This document shows positions 42,100 through 51,663 of a stretch of 64,000 bases of DNA, one piece after another. The DNA comes from Bacteroides faecium (lineage in GTDB: Bacteria; Bacteroidota; Bacteroidia; Bacteroidales; Bacteroidaceae). The stretch is from the NCBI RefSeq assembly GCF_012113595.1, contig NZ_CP050831.1:4712001-4776000 (forward strand), written 5' to 3'. The position numbers and the translations under genes are program-made. The notes below the pieces were generated by a model, which saw nothing but the letters and a program-made list of their open reading frames with translations, was not told where the DNA came from and ran no database searches. The stretch's first letter is position 1. Each line of letters starts with the position of its first letter.

Positions 42100-44196
42100 A
42101 TGAAACAGATAAAGCTGTTACTTTTTTTAGCTTCCGCCTCCGTCACGGGAGCATTTGCGCAAAGCAATGGATTGACGGATATGAGTCAGAGCCGTTTTGC
42201 TAAAATGGCTAATACCGGAATGGGTGCCGTACATTGGACGGACGGTTTTTGGGGCGACCGTTTTAATGTGTTTAGCCGGACTTCCCTGCAAAGTATGTGG
42301 AACACTTGGAATGCACCGGAAGTCTCTCACGGTTTCCGTAATTTTGAGATTGCGTCCGGTGTGTGCAAGGGCGAACATTGGGGACCGCCGTTCCATGACG
42401 GAGATATGTATAAATGGATGGAAGGAGTTGCTTCTGTCTATGCTGTTAATAAAGACCCGGAGTTGGATAAGTTAATGGACAACTTTATAATTTGTGTCGT
42501 AAAAGCCCAACGTGCAGACGGTTATATACATACGCCTGTCATCATTGAGGAACTGAATAAAGGGATTGACTCTCATGCATTGAACGATGAGCACAAACAG
42601 ACTGTGATTGGCACGAAAGTAGGTGCGGAAGATGAGAAAGGCGCTTTTGCCAATCGTCTGAATTTTGAAACTTATAATCTGGGACACTTGATGATGGCAG
42701 GTATTGTCCATCGCCGTGCCACCGGAAAGACAACTCTTTTCGATGCCGCTGTGAAAGCAACGGACTTCCTTTGTCATTTTTATGAAACGGCTTCTGCCGA
42801 ATTGGCTCGTAATGCCATTTGTCCTTCTCATTATATGGGGGTGGTCGAGATGTATCGTGCTACCGGAAATCTCCGTTATCTGGAACTTTCCAAGAATCTG
42901 ATTGATATTCGCGGTATGGTGGAAAATGGAACGGATGACAATCAGGACCGTATTCCTTTCCGTGACCAGTATCGGGCAATGGGACACGCCGTACGTGCCA
43001 ATTATCTGTATGCCGGAGTAACGGATGTATATGCGGAGACGGGAGAACAGCAGTTGATGAAGAATCTGACTAGTATCTGGAATGATATTGTCACCCGCAA
43101 AATGTATGTGACCGGAGCCTGCGGAGCGCTTTATGATGGTACATCGCCTGATGGTACTTGTTATGAGCCGGACAGTATCCAGAAAGTGCACCAGAGTTAT
43201 GGGCGTCCTTACCAGTTGCCCAATAGTACCGCGCATAATGAAACATGTGCCAATATCGGCAATATGCTGTTCAACTGGCGTATGCTGGAAGTGACGGGGG
43301 ATGCGAAATATGCTGAACTGGTAGAGACTTGCCTTTATAATAGTGTACTGAGCGGGATTAGTCTCGATGGTAAGAAGTACTTCTATACGAATCCGTTGCG
43401 TATCAGTGCCGATTTGCCTTATACGCTTCGCTGGCCGAAAGAACGGACGGAATATATCAGTTGTTTCTGTTGTCCGCCGAATACATTGCGTACACTGTGC
43501 CAGGCACAGAATTATGCATATACATTGAGTCCGGAAGGTATTTACTGCAACTTATATGGCGCAAATACATTAACAACGGACTGGAAGGATAAAGGCGAAA
43601 TTGCTTTGGTACAGGAGACGGATTATCCTTGGGATGGTAATGTACGTGTGACGTTGAATAAAGTTCCCCGTAAGGCGGGTGCTTTCTCTCTTTTCCTTCG
43701 TATCCCGGAATGGTGTGAAAAGGCTGTATTAAAAGTGAATGGGCAGCCGATGCAAATGGATGCAAAAGCGAATACATATGCGGAAGTCAATCGCGTATGG
43801 AAAAAAGGCGATGTAGTGGAACTCGCAATGGATATGCCTGTCCGTTTGCTTGAAGCTCATCCGTTGGCAGAGGAAATCCGTAATCAGGTAGTTGTGAAAC
43901 GCGGGCCGTTGGTTTACTGCCTGGAAAGTATGGATATTGCAAACGGTGAAAAGATTGATAATGTATTGATTCCTGCCGATATTAAATTGACTCCTAAGAA
44001 AGTAACGATAGAAGGCAGTCCGATAGTGGCTCTTGAAGGGACAGCACGTTTGGCATCTCCCGCTTCTTGGGAAGGAGTGCTTTATCGTCCGGTGGCTCAG
44101 GCTGAAAGAACCGTGAATATCCGTCTGATTCCTTATTATGCCTGGGGAAACAGAGGAAAGGGAGAAATGACGGTATGGATGCCATTAACAAGATAA
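42100..44196 (+). CDS. GH127 beta-L-arabinofuranosidase/acerate hydrolase-like
   Basis: This secreted (alpha/alpha)6 retaining glycosidase uses a Zn-bound cysteine as nucleophile. Family metal/catalytic residues are visible: AHNETCANIGN (Glu381, Cys383) and ISCFCCPPN (Cys455, Cys457, Cys458). A signal peptide is present (MKQIKLLLFLASASVTGAFA). In gene order with GH141 and GH78 it matches BT1003, which I recall as the enzyme that removes L-aceric acid from RG-II side chain B. It lies 4 bp before the GH141 gene, so the two are coupled. Sugar specificity is inferred from context, since most GH127 members act on beta-L-arabinofuranose. Confidence 0.88.
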   Translation: MKQIKLLLFLASASVTGAFAQSNGLTDMSQSRFAKMANTGMGAVHWTDGFWGDRFNVFSRTSLQSMWNTWNAPEVSHGFRNFEIASGVCKGEHWGPPFHDGDMYKWMEGVASVYAVNKDPELDKLMDNFIICVVKAQRADGYIHTPVIIEELNKGIDSHALNDEHKQTVIGTKVGAEDEKGAFANRLNFETYNLGHLMMAGIVHRRATGKTTLFDAAVKATDFLCHFYETASAELARNAICPSHYMGVVEMYRATGNLRYLELSKNLIDIRGMVENGTDDNQDRIPFRDQYRAMGHAVRANYLYAGVTDVYAETGEQQLMKNLTSIWNDIVTRKMYVTGACGALYDGTSPDGTCYEPDSIQKVHQSYGRPYQLPNSTAHNETCANIGNMLFNWRMLEVTGDAKYAELVETCLYNSVLSGISLDGKKYFYTNPLRISADLPYTLRWPKERTEYISCFCCPPNTLRTLCQAQNYAYTLSPEGIYCNLYGANTLTTDWKDKGEIALVQETDYPWDGNVRVTLNKVPRKAGAFSLFLRIPEWCEKAVLKVNGQPMQMDAKANTYAEVNRVWKKGDVVELAMDMPVRLLEAHPLAEEIRNQVVVKRGPLVYCLESMDIANGEKIDNVLIPADIKLTPKKVTIEGSPIVALEGTARLASPASWEGVLYRPVAQAERTVNIRLIPYYAWGNRGKGEMTVWMPLTR

Positions 44197-44200
44197 GACT

Positions 44201-46072
44201 ATGATTGGAAAGAGTTTAAAAATAGCTTGTTCATTACTTGCCATAAGTTCCACGCTTATGGCAGGTGATATATGGGTTTCTCCGAAAGGGAATGATTTCA
44301 ATGACGGCACGAAGCAATCTCCGAAAGCAACTCTGACTTCGGCTTTGCGACAGGCACGGGAGTGGCGTCGTACAGGCGATAACCGTATTCAAGATGGAAT
44401 CACTATTTATATGGAAGGCGGAACATATGCATTGCATGAACCTGTTTTTATTCGACCGGAAGATGGCGGAACAAAGGAATCTCCTACGGTAATTCGTTCC
44501 ATCTCCGGTGAAGAAGCAATATTAAGTGGTGGCGTGCGCATCCGTAACTGGAAAAAGCAAGGAAAACTTTGGGTAGCGGACGTGCCGACATTCAATGGAC
44601 GTCCGTTGGATTTCCGGCAATTATGGATAGATGGCAAGAAAGCTGTCCGTGCCCGTGATGTGGAAGACTTCGAGAAGATGAACCGCATTTGCAGCGTGGA
44701 CGAGAAGAATGAGATTCTTTATGTTCCTGCGGCTGCTGTTCGCAAACTGATAGATAATAAAGGAACTTTAAAAGCGGAATATGCGGAAATGGTGCTTCAT
44801 CAGATGTGGTGTGTGGCAAATCTGCGTATCCGTTCCGTAGAGATTCAGGACGATAGTGCAGCGGTACGCTTTCATCAGCCGGAAAGCCGGATTCAATTTG
44901 AGCATCCTTGGCCGCGTCCGATGGTGACGACGAATGGACATAATTCCGCTTTCTATCTGACGAATGCACAGGAATTGCTGGATGTTCCGGGAGAATGGTA
45001 CCATGACATCAATACCCGTAAAGTCTATTATTACCCCAAAGAGGGAGAGAAGATGCAGGATGCCGGTATGGAAATTATCATTCCTGCCGTTGAAACATTG
45101 GTGCAGGTGGAAGGTACATTAGACCGTCCTGTCTCTAATATCCGTTTTGAGAAAATTACATTCTCATACACTACTTGGATGCGTCCTTCAGAAAAGGGGC
45201 ATGTGCCGCTTCAAGCAGGTATGTATCTGACGGACGGCTATCGGATAGAACCAAAGATGCAACGGAATTATCTGAATCATCCGCTGGATAATCAGGGATG
45301 GCTGGGACGTCCGGCTGCGGCTGTCCGTGTGGCGGCTGCCAATCAGATTGATTTTGAACGCTGTCGGTTTGAGCATTTAGGCTCTACCGGATTGGATTAT
45401 GAGGAAGCGACACAAGGCGGTGTAGTCCGTGGTTGTCTTTTCCGTGATATTGCGGGGAATGGCTTGATAGTCGGTAGTTTTTCTCCAGCGGCTCATGAAA
45501 CTCATTTGCCTTACGACCCTGCCGACCGCCGGGAAGTATGCACCCATCAACAAATCAATAACTGCTATTTTACGGAAGTGGGTAATGAGGACTGGGGATG
45601 CCTTGCCATTGCTGCGGGATATGTGAGTGATATTAACATTGAGCATAATGAAATCAGTGAGGTTCCTTATAGTGGAATCAGCCTCGGATGGGGCTGGACG
45701 CAAACGGTGAATTGCATGCGTAATAACAGGGTTCATGCGAATCTGATTCATCATTATGCGAAGCATATGTACGATGTGGCAGGTGTTTATACCCTCGGCT
45801 CGCAGCCGAAAAGTTACGTGACGGAGAATTGTGTGCACAGTATTTACAAACCAAGTTATGTGCATGACCCGAATCACTGGTTTTATCTATATACGGATGA
45901 AGGCTCTTCCTTTATTACCGTACGCGATAATTGGACGGAAGGGGAGAAGTACCTGCAAAATGCCAATGGTCCCGGCAATGTATGGGAGAATAATGGTCCT
46001 AAGGTGGATAGCTCCATTCGTGAACGTGCAGGATTGGAAGCAGAATACAGGGATTTGCGGAATGTCCGATAG
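44201..46072 (+). CDS. GH141 beta-helix glycosidase (alpha-L-fucosidase-like)
   Basis: This 623-aa secreted right-handed parallel beta-helix protein starts with the usual IWVSPKGNDFNDGTKQSPKATLTSALRQARE opening and EGGTYALHEPVFIRPEDGG. Helix rungs follow (FEHLGSTGLDYEEATQGGVVRGCLFRDIAGNGLIVGSF, ISEVPYSGISLGWGWTQTVN). The neighbourhood matches BT1002, founder of GH141, described as an alpha-L-fucosidase acting on RG-II side chain A. Other GH141 members are xylanases, so activity is inferred. Signal peptide: MIGKSLKIACSLLAISSTLMA. Confidence 0.85.
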   Translation: MIGKSLKIACSLLAISSTLMAGDIWVSPKGNDFNDGTKQSPKATLTSALRQAREWRRTGDNRIQDGITIYMEGGTYALHEPVFIRPEDGGTKESPTVIRSISGEEAILSGGVRIRNWKKQGKLWVADVPTFNGRPLDFRQLWIDGKKAVRARDVEDFEKMNRICSVDEKNEILYVPAAAVRKLIDNKGTLKAEYAEMVLHQMWCVANLRIRSVEIQDDSAAVRFHQPESRIQFEHPWPRPMVTTNGHNSAFYLTNAQELLDVPGEWYHDINTRKVYYYPKEGEKMQDAGMEIIIPAVETLVQVEGTLDRPVSNIRFEKITFSYTTWMRPSEKGHVPLQAGMYLTDGYRIEPKMQRNYLNHPLDNQGWLGRPAAAVRVAAANQIDFERCRFEHLGSTGLDYEEATQGGVVRGCLFRDIAGNGLIVGSFSPAAHETHLPYDPADRREVCTHQQINNCYFTEVGNEDWGCLAIAAGYVSDINIEHNEISEVPYSGISLGWGWTQTVNCMRNNRVHANLIHHYAKHMYDVAGVYTLGSQPKSYVTENCVHSIYKPSYVHDPNHWFYLYTDEGSSFITVRDNWTEGEKYLQNANGPGNVWENNGPKVDSSIRERAGLEAEYRDLRNVR

Positions 46073-46114
46073 TGATATTTCTTATAACACAGTTGGTTAG
46101 CAATAGAAAGAATA

Positions 46115-48319
46115 ATGAAAAAGAAGTATATGATATTACTTGGTGCCTTGTCTTTGGCGAGCAGCACCTTTGCACAGACCTGGATATGGTATCCGGGAGA
46201 CTATGAAATTTGGTTGGGCAACCAAATGAATAACCGCCGTACGGAACGCGGCGCTTTCTTCCCGCCTTTTTGGAAAACAGATAGTCATTATGTAGTCGTA
46301 GAATTCAGCAAGCAACTGAATCTTGCCGAACCGGAAGAAATCTTTATTGCCGCCGAAGGAAAGTACAACGCCAAGTTGGACGGAAAACTTCAGTTCGGCA
46401 TGCCGGAAACGATGTTACTTCCGGCAGGAAAGCATAACTTGAATATCAAAGTCTGGAACCAGGCTACACCGCCCACTATTTACGTGAAAGGAAAGACAGT
46501 GAATTCTGATTCTTCCTGGCGTGTGACGTATGAAGATAAGGAATGGATTGACGAAAGCGGCAAGGCTAGTGATACGTCTGCCACCGTTTATATGGTGGCC
46601 GGATGCTGGAACTTTGACGGAGCCACCCAACGTCCTTCCCAATTCAGCCTAATGCGTGAACCGCAGCAACCTGTTGCTCAAACAGAACAATCCGAAGGGG
46701 GGACTCTTTATGATTTTGGAAAAGAAACGTTCGGGTTTATCACACTAAAGAATCTTTCCGGAAAAGGAAAGATAGAGATTTACTATGGTGAAAGTCCCGA
46801 AGAAGCAAAAGATAAGGCGTATTGCGAAACATTGGATAAGCTACTATTAGAACCGGGGCAAATTACCGACCTTGCTATCCGCAGTACTTCACCTCTGAAC
46901 AATTCAGATAACGAATATACATTGGAGAACAGCAAGGCCTTCCGCTATGTCTATATTACACACGAGCCGGGTGTGAAGATTGGAGAAGTATCCATGCAAT
47001 ATGAATATCTTCCCGAAGAATATCGTGGAAATTTTCGATGTAATGATGAGGAACTGAACCGAATTTGGGAAGTAGGTGCATATACCATGCATCTTACTAC
47101 CCGCGAATTCTTTATTGACGGCATCAAACGCGACCGTTGGATATGGAGTGGTGACGCTATTCAAAGTTACCTGATGAATTATTATCTTTTCTTTGATAAT
47201 GAATCCGTAAAACGTACTATTTGGCTGCTTCGCGGCAAAGACCCTGTGACAAGCCATAGTAATACTATCATGGATTATACTTTCTATTGGTTTCTTAGTG
47301 TGTATGATTATTACATGTACAGTGGCGACCGCCACTTCGTGAATCAACTGTACCCACGTATGCAAACAATGATGGACTACGTACTGGGACGTACCAATAA
47401 AAATGGCATGGTAGAAGGAATGACCGGCGACTGGGTATTTGTAGACTGGGCAGACGGCTATCTGGATAAGAAAGGAGAACTCTCTTTCGAGCAAGTCTTA
47501 TTCTGCAGAAGTTTGGAAACCATGGCATTATGTGCTGAATTGGTAGGAGATGCAATCGGCAAGCAGAAATATGAGAAACTGGCCGCTGCTTTGAAAGCAA
47601 AACTGGAACCAACTTTTTGGAATATCCAGAAACAAGCCTTTGTGCATAACTGTGTGAATGGACAGCAAAGTGATGCCGTAACCCGCTATGCGAATATGTT
47701 TTCCGTATTCTTCCAATATCTGAATGGAGACAAGCAGCAAGCCATTAAACATTCAGTTCTTTTGAATGACAGCATCTTGAAAATAACAACCCCTTATATG
47801 CGTTTCTACGAACTGGAAGCCCTTTGCGCTCTTGGCGAACAAAATGCCGTAATGAAAGAAATGAAAGCCTACTGGGGTGGAATGTTGAAAGAGGGAGCTA
47901 CTTCATTTTGGGAGAAATATAATCCGGAAGAGAGTGGCACTCAACATCTTGCCATGTACGGACGTCCATATGGAAAGAGTTTATGCCATGCTTGGGGAGC
48001 AAGCCCTATTTATCTGTTGGGTAAATACTACCTGGGAGTAAAACCCGTAAAAGAAGGCTATAAAGAATTTGCTATTACTCCGGCATTAGGCGGATTGAAA
48101 TGGATGGAAGGCACTGTTCCTACTCCGAATGGCAATATCCATATCTATATGGATAATAAAACAATAAAAGTAAAAGCAACGGAAGGCAAAGGATATCTGA
48201 CTATCAAGAGCCGTCGCCAACCGAAAGCTAATATAGGAACTATAGAGCAAGTCTCAGCAGACACATGGCGTCTTTGGATTGACTCTCCGGAAGAAAGAAC
48301 GGTTACTTATCGCTTGTAA
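46115..48319 (+). CDS. GH78 alpha-L-rhamnosidase, short-form
   Basis: This 734-aa secreted GH78 differs from the two larger GH78 enzymes in the window. A short N-terminal beta-region (QTWIWYPGDYEIWLGNQMNNRRTERGAFFPPFW) leads into the barrel. The acidic pair lies in DGIKRDRWIWSGDAIQSY instead of the DCPxR form. The second Glu is in GATSFWEKYNPEESG, and GRPYGKSLCHAWGASPIYLLGKYYLG closes the barrel. It corresponds to BT1001 by order (GH127-GH141-GH78). It probably takes rhamnose from an RG-II side chain. It starts 42 bp after GH141 and is the last gene of this operon. Confidence 0.88.
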   Translation: MKKKYMILLGALSLASSTFAQTWIWYPGDYEIWLGNQMNNRRTERGAFFPPFWKTDSHYVVVEFSKQLNLAEPEEIFIAAEGKYNAKLDGKLQFGMPETMLLPAGKHNLNIKVWNQATPPTIYVKGKTVNSDSSWRVTYEDKEWIDESGKASDTSATVYMVAGCWNFDGATQRPSQFSLMREPQQPVAQTEQSEGGTLYDFGKETFGFITLKNLSGKGKIEIYYGESPEEAKDKAYCETLDKLLLEPGQITDLAIRSTSPLNNSDNEYTLENSKAFRYVYITHEPGVKIGEVSMQYEYLPEEYRGNFRCNDEELNRIWEVGAYTMHLTTREFFIDGIKRDRWIWSGDAIQSYLMNYYLFFDNESVKRTIWLLRGKDPVTSHSNTIMDYTFYWFLSVYDYYMYSGDRHFVNQLYPRMQTMMDYVLGRTNKNGMVEGMTGDWVFVDWADGYLDKKGELSFEQVLFCRSLETMALCAELVGDAIGKQKYEKLAAALKAKLEPTFWNIQKQAFVHNCVNGQQSDAVTRYANMFSVFFQYLNGDKQQAIKHSVLLNDSILKITTPYMRFYELEALCALGEQNAVMKEMKAYWGGMLKEGATSFWEKYNPEESGTQHLAMYGRPYGKSLCHAWGASPIYLLGKYYLGVKPVKEGYKEFAITPALGGLKWMEGTVPTPNGNIHIYMDNKTIKVKATEGKGYLTIKSRRQPKANIGTIEQVSADTWRLWIDSPEERTVTYRL

Positions 48320-48427
48320 TCTATTTGTTAATTAGTTAGTGAATTTAGTCCTTGGTTAATGATTCTCCATTTGAAAAAAGGAATTGTTAATCAGGGACTT
48401 TTTCGTATAAAATCTCCAAACAATTCC

Positions 48428-48435
48428 TATCTTTG
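48428..48435 (+). promoter_or_regulatory. -7 box of the toxin-antitoxin operon
   Basis: TATCTTTG followed by C, a perfect TAnnTTTG match, lies 16 bp before the antitoxin ATG at 48452. This rules out the longer frame that starts at 48359. Confidence 0.6.
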
Positions 48436-48451
48436 CTACAACAAGCTATTT

Positions 48452-48781
48452 ATGATTATGGCAAAAGTAAAAGAACCTTCAACAACATATTATTCCAAAC
48501 CTGTATTTAAGGCTAAGAAAGCGAAACTTGTTGAACGGATAAAAAAAGAAACAAACCCTGAAAAAATAGAGCAATGTCTTGAAATTTTAGGTGAAGATTC
48601 AGAATATAATGAAGCATATTTTGAGTCTTTGATTAACGATGCCAGTTTGAAAGATGCACCTATGCCGGGTATTGTAACTTCGGAAGAAGAATTAGATAAT
48701 AGAATAAAGGATTCCGAAGCCAGCGGATTGGTTGACGATGCGGAAGTTAATGCTTTTTTCAAATGGATGCTCTCAAAGTAA
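48452..48781 (+). CDS. Probable type II antitoxin
   Basis: About 109 residues from MIMAKVKEPSTTYYSKPVFKAKKAKL; a second ATG at 48458 is possible. The protein is charged and helical (RIKKETNPEKIEQCLEILGEDSEYNEAYFESL, DNRIKDSEASGLVDDAEVNAFFKWMLSK). No DNA-binding motif is obvious. The call rests on gene order: it overlaps the downstream RelE/ParE-type toxin gene by 19 bp and has its own promoter. The C-terminal acidic helix is a plausible toxin-neutralising segment. Confidence 0.65.
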   Translation: MIMAKVKEPSTTYYSKPVFKAKKAKLVERIKKETNPEKIEQCLEILGEDSEYNEAYFESLINDASLKDAPMPGIVTSEEELDNRIKDSEASGLVDDAEVNAFFKWMLSK

Positions 48782-49065
48782 AATGGAATAAATCTGCTTT
48801 TCGGTTGTTTGTGCAGATTGTAAACTGGTATTCATGTAATGTAGGACAAAAAGCAGCAATAAATGTAACACAAGATTTTTTTAATGCAATTCATCATATA
48901 AGTCTGCATCCGGCAATTGGTATGTTCGACAAAAAAAGAAGTACTTCTACCAAAATTTACAGAAGTTTTCTAATACATCCCAAATATCGTTTGATTTATA
49001 GACAGACGAAGACGACCATCAGAATTGTGGATATAGTCTGTAATCAGATGAATCCATCTTTGTAA
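48763..49065 (+). CDS. RelE/ParE-family toxin
   Basis: The 100-aa protein has the RelE/ParE pattern: an N-terminal strand (ALKVKWNKSAFRLFVQIVNWY), two helices (QKAAINVTQDFFNAIHHISLHPAIGMFDKK), and the terminal strand run RSFLIHPKYRLIYRQTKTTIRIVDIVCNQMNPSL. Such toxins cut mRNA at the ribosome (RelE) or poison gyrase (ParE); the sequence does not decide between them. It overlaps its antitoxin gene by 19 bp. Confidence 0.8.
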   Translation: MDALKVKWNKSAFRLFVQIVNWYSCNVGQKAAINVTQDFFNAIHHISLHPAIGMFDKKRSTSTKIYRSFLIHPKYRLIYRQTKTTIRIVDIVCNQMNPSL

Positions 49066-49119
49066 CTTGAAAAATTAGCCTTTAATCTTTTTGGAAAAAT
49101 AATTAATAGAATCCAGGAA

Positions 49120-49740
49120 ATGCTAGACAAGACAACTCAATATACTGATACAGATGATGAAAAACTCTTCGCCTTGATTGAACAAGGTGACGAAGGAGCT
49201 TTCACCCAAGCTTATGAAAGGTATCATAAACTATTATATGTACTAGCCTATCGCTATTTAATGAGTTCTGATATGGCAGAAGATGTAGTGCAGCACGTCT
49301 TTACCCGTTTGTGGGAATTCCGTTCTGAGCTACGTGTGGGAATTAGTCTGAAGAACTACCTCTTTACGATGACGAAAAATCATGTCCTGAACTTGATTCG
49401 CAATGAAAACAGTGCGATTACTAAGAACTACGAGATGGCACAATCTGCTTCACCTTACGAAGATAATCTGATAGAAAATTTGGAGAAGAAAGAGCTGATG
49501 TCCAGTTTTTATAAAGCCGTGGATATGCTTCCTACGCAAAAACGGGATATTTGCTTGATGAAAGTTCAGGAAGAACTGACGAATCAGGAAATTGCGGAAC
49601 GGATGAATTTATCCGTAAACACTATTAAGACGCATTATTCGGAAGCGTTGAGACTTCTCCGTATCCACTTGAGTAAAATGTTAATAATTGTTGCATTCAC
49701 CACACTAATGACCTTTTTGAGTGTCCATTTAATAAAGTGA
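49120..49740 (+). CDS. ECF sigma-70 factor
   Basis: The 206-aa protein has sigma region 2 (AFTQAYERYHKLLYVLAYRYLMSSDMAEDVVQHVFTRLWEFRSEL) and region 4 (LPTQKRDICLMKVQEELTNQEIAERMNLSVNTIKTHYSEALRLLRIHLSKM). The end is hydrophobic (LIIVAFTTLMTFLSVHLI), an unusual membrane-like tail. The next gene is a FecR-type anti-sigma factor and further on lies a SusC protein with an STN domain. This is the usual trans-envelope signalling set in which substrate transport activates the PUL. Confidence 0.92.
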   Translation: MLDKTTQYTDTDDEKLFALIEQGDEGAFTQAYERYHKLLYVLAYRYLMSSDMAEDVVQHVFTRLWEFRSELRVGISLKNYLFTMTKNHVLNLIRNENSAITKNYEMAQSASPYEDNLIENLEKKELMSSFYKAVDMLPTQKRDICLMKVQEELTNQEIAERMNLSVNTIKTHYSEALRLLRIHLSKMLIIVAFTTLMTFLSVHLIK

Positions 49741-49745
49741 TAAAG

Positions 49746-50738
49746 ATGAATAGACCTACTGATAAACAAATAGAAGAAGTATTGGCAGGAATTGCCAGTC
49801 TGGAAGATGCAAAATATGTGGCAGAATGGTTTGCTACGGAAGAGGGTAGTGATTATCTGGAAGTTGCTATGACACGGGATTCCGAGCTGATAAAAAATGA
49901 GTTCGCAGACTTGTATGTAGACCATGATATTCCTTCAAAGAAAATATTAGAGCAGATACGGAAGAACATTCGTATCAAGAAGTTGAAACGTATCTGTTTC
50001 CGGGTTGCAGCCGTATTGATACCTGTTGTCTTGATTGTCGGGCTTTATATGCAACTGAATTCAAAAGTCGACCTGTTCGGCACTTCCGAATACGAAGAAG
50101 TAGTGGTAGATAAAGGCGAACGCATACAAATCATGTTTCAGGACGGAACAAAAGTATATATTAATTCAGATTCGAAACTAAGATACCCGAAGAAGTTTGC
50201 TTTAAATACCCGGGAAGTTTTTCTTGAAGGAGAAGCCTATTTCGTGGTAGCCAAGAATAAGAACCGTCCTTTTATCGTCAATCTGAACGGGCCGGCAATT
50301 CACGTACTGGGAACTTCTTTCAATGTACAGGATTACCCGGAAAACAAGGATATAGTAGTATGTCTGGATGAAGGAAATATTAATCTGACTCTTCCTACGG
50401 AAAAGAAATATCCGGTGCAACCCGGCGAAAGATTAGTATATAACAAAGAGAACAAGCAGTGCACCATATCCAAAATGAACGATATGCAACGCTTGTCGAT
50501 GTGGAAACAGAATGTGATAGTATTTAAAGATACCCCGCTGCCGGAAGTCATTAAAATATTGAACCGCTGGTATAATGTAGAGTTTAAGGTCGAAGATGAA
50601 AACGTTTTGAAGTATGTTTATACATTGACTTCGGACAATACATTATTAGAGAAAGTATTGATGGATTTAGAGAAAATTGCTCCGGTGAAGTTTGAGTATA
50701 ATGAAGATAAGAAAGAAGTGATAGTAAAAATGAAATAA
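49746..50738 (+). CDS. FecR-family anti-sigma factor
   Basis: The protein starts at ATG 49746 (MNRPTDKQIEEVLAG), 5 bp after the sigma gene. A cytoplasmic N-terminal region is followed by one membrane helix (RICFRVAAVLIPVVLIVGLYMQL, about 80-100). The periplasmic part has the FecR domain (EVVVDKGERIQIMFQDGTKVYINSDSKLRYP, REVFLEGEAYFVVAKNKNRPFIVNLNGPAIHVLGTSFNV) and a C-terminal STN-like domain (ITLLEKVLMDLEKIAPVKFEYN-type). It should hold the sigma factor until SusC signals through its own STN domain. Confidence 0.92.
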   Translation: MNRPTDKQIEEVLAGIASLEDAKYVAEWFATEEGSDYLEVAMTRDSELIKNEFADLYVDHDIPSKKILEQIRKNIRIKKLKRICFRVAAVLIPVVLIVGLYMQLNSKVDLFGTSEYEEVVVDKGERIQIMFQDGTKVYINSDSKLRYPKKFALNTREVFLEGEAYFVVAKNKNRPFIVNLNGPAIHVLGTSFNVQDYPENKDIVVCLDEGNINLTLPTEKKYPVQPGERLVYNKENKQCTISKMNDMQRLSMWKQNVIVFKDTPLPEVIKILNRWYNVEFKVEDENVLKYVYTLTSDNTLLEKVLMDLEKIAPVKFEYNEDKKEVIVKMK

Positions 50739-50765
50739 TAGAATCATTAGAAATAAATAAGGCAT

Positions 50766-51521
50766 ATGAATAAAGAAGTTGATTTATCCATATCTTGTTA
50801 TGGAAAAGTAAAAGACAGGAAATATGATATTGTGGCATTGCCGTGGGGAGCTACCGAACCTCATAATCTACATTTGCCCTATATGACGGATTGTATTCTT
50901 TCCCATGACGTAGCGGTTGACGCTGCATTGATAGCTAAACAGGAATATGGCGTGAACTGCATGGTTATGCCGCCCATCGGTATGGGGTCGCAAAATCCGG
51001 GACAACGGGAACTTCCCTTCTGTATCCATACGCGTTATGAAACGCAAAAAGCGATATTGACGGATATTGTTTCTTCCCTTTATATTCAAGGCATCCGAAA
51101 GTTGGTAATTATCAACGGGCATGGCGGCAATACTTTTAAAAGTATGATTCGTGATTTGTCGGTAGACTATCCTGATTTCCTGATAGCATCCAGCGAGTGG
51201 TACACTGTATTGAAAGCAAAAGACTATTTTGAAAATCCGGGTGACCATGCGGATGAAGTCGAGACGTCGGTAATGATGCACTATCACCCCGAACTGGTCA
51301 ATCTTGAAGAAGCAGGGAATGGAGAATATAAAACCTTTGCCGTACAGTCTTTGAATGAAAAGGTGGCATGGATTCCCAGAAACTGGGGAAAGATATCTAA
51401 AGATACCGGTGTTGGCGACCCGCGTGGAGCTTCCGCAGAAAAAGGTAAGATGTTTGCAGAAGCAATCGCAGAAAAATATGCAAAGCTCTTTGACGAATTG
51501 GTGAATCAGGAACTTTACTAG
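50766..51521 (+). CDS. Creatininase-family amidohydrolase
   Basis: The 251-aa protein has no signal peptide and is predicted cytosolic. Metal-site pieces of the family are visible: LPWGATEPHNLHLPYMTDCI, PPIGMGSQNPGQRELPF, INGHGGN, and GDHADEVETSVMMHYHPELV. Members are Zn/Mn enzymes that cleave cyclic or linear C-N amide bonds (creatinine, pyrimidine or mycofactocin intermediates). The gene follows the FecR gene by 27 bp, probably in the same transcript, just before the PUL. That suggests it acts on an amide in the imported sugar, or on a signal molecule. The substrate is unknown. Confidence 0.85.
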   Translation: MNKEVDLSISCYGKVKDRKYDIVALPWGATEPHNLHLPYMTDCILSHDVAVDAALIAKQEYGVNCMVMPPIGMGSQNPGQRELPFCIHTRYETQKAILTDIVSSLYIQGIRKLVIINGHGGNTFKSMIRDLSVDYPDFLIASSEWYTVLKAKDYFENPGDHADEVETSVMMHYHPELVNLEEAGNGEYKTFAVQSLNEKVAWIPRNWGKISKDTGVGDPRGASAEKGKMFAEAIAEKYAKLFDELVNQELY

Positions 51522-51534
51522 ATTGCAAAAAAAT

Positions 51535-51614
51535 ATAGTGACGCTATCCTTGTGTGATAGTGACGGTATCCGGTGAGTATAGCGTCACTATGTGGACAGG
51601 ATACCGTCACTATC
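51535..51614. repeat. Two interleaved perfect inverted repeats (A-B-A'-B')
   Basis: A, atagtgacgctat (51535-51547), pairs perfectly with 51579-51591. B, gatagtgacggtatcc (51556-51571), pairs perfectly with 51599-51614. The order A-B-A'-B' prevents a simple double hairpin. A and B differ by only one base in their shared core, so alternative nested pairing (B with A', A with B') is also possible with one mismatch each. The repeat lies 13 bp after the creatininase stop. The rest of the 51522-51895 gap holds one terminator and no gene. Confidence 0.88.
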
Positions 51615-51663
51615 CCAAAAGGTTGTTTCTAACGAACTGCCAAGCAACCGAATCTATTGATAT

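Noticed and set aside
48359..48451. N-terminal extension of the antitoxin gene from 48359
   Set aside because: It would include the -7 box at 48428-48435; the ATG at 48452 fits the promoter and the protein.
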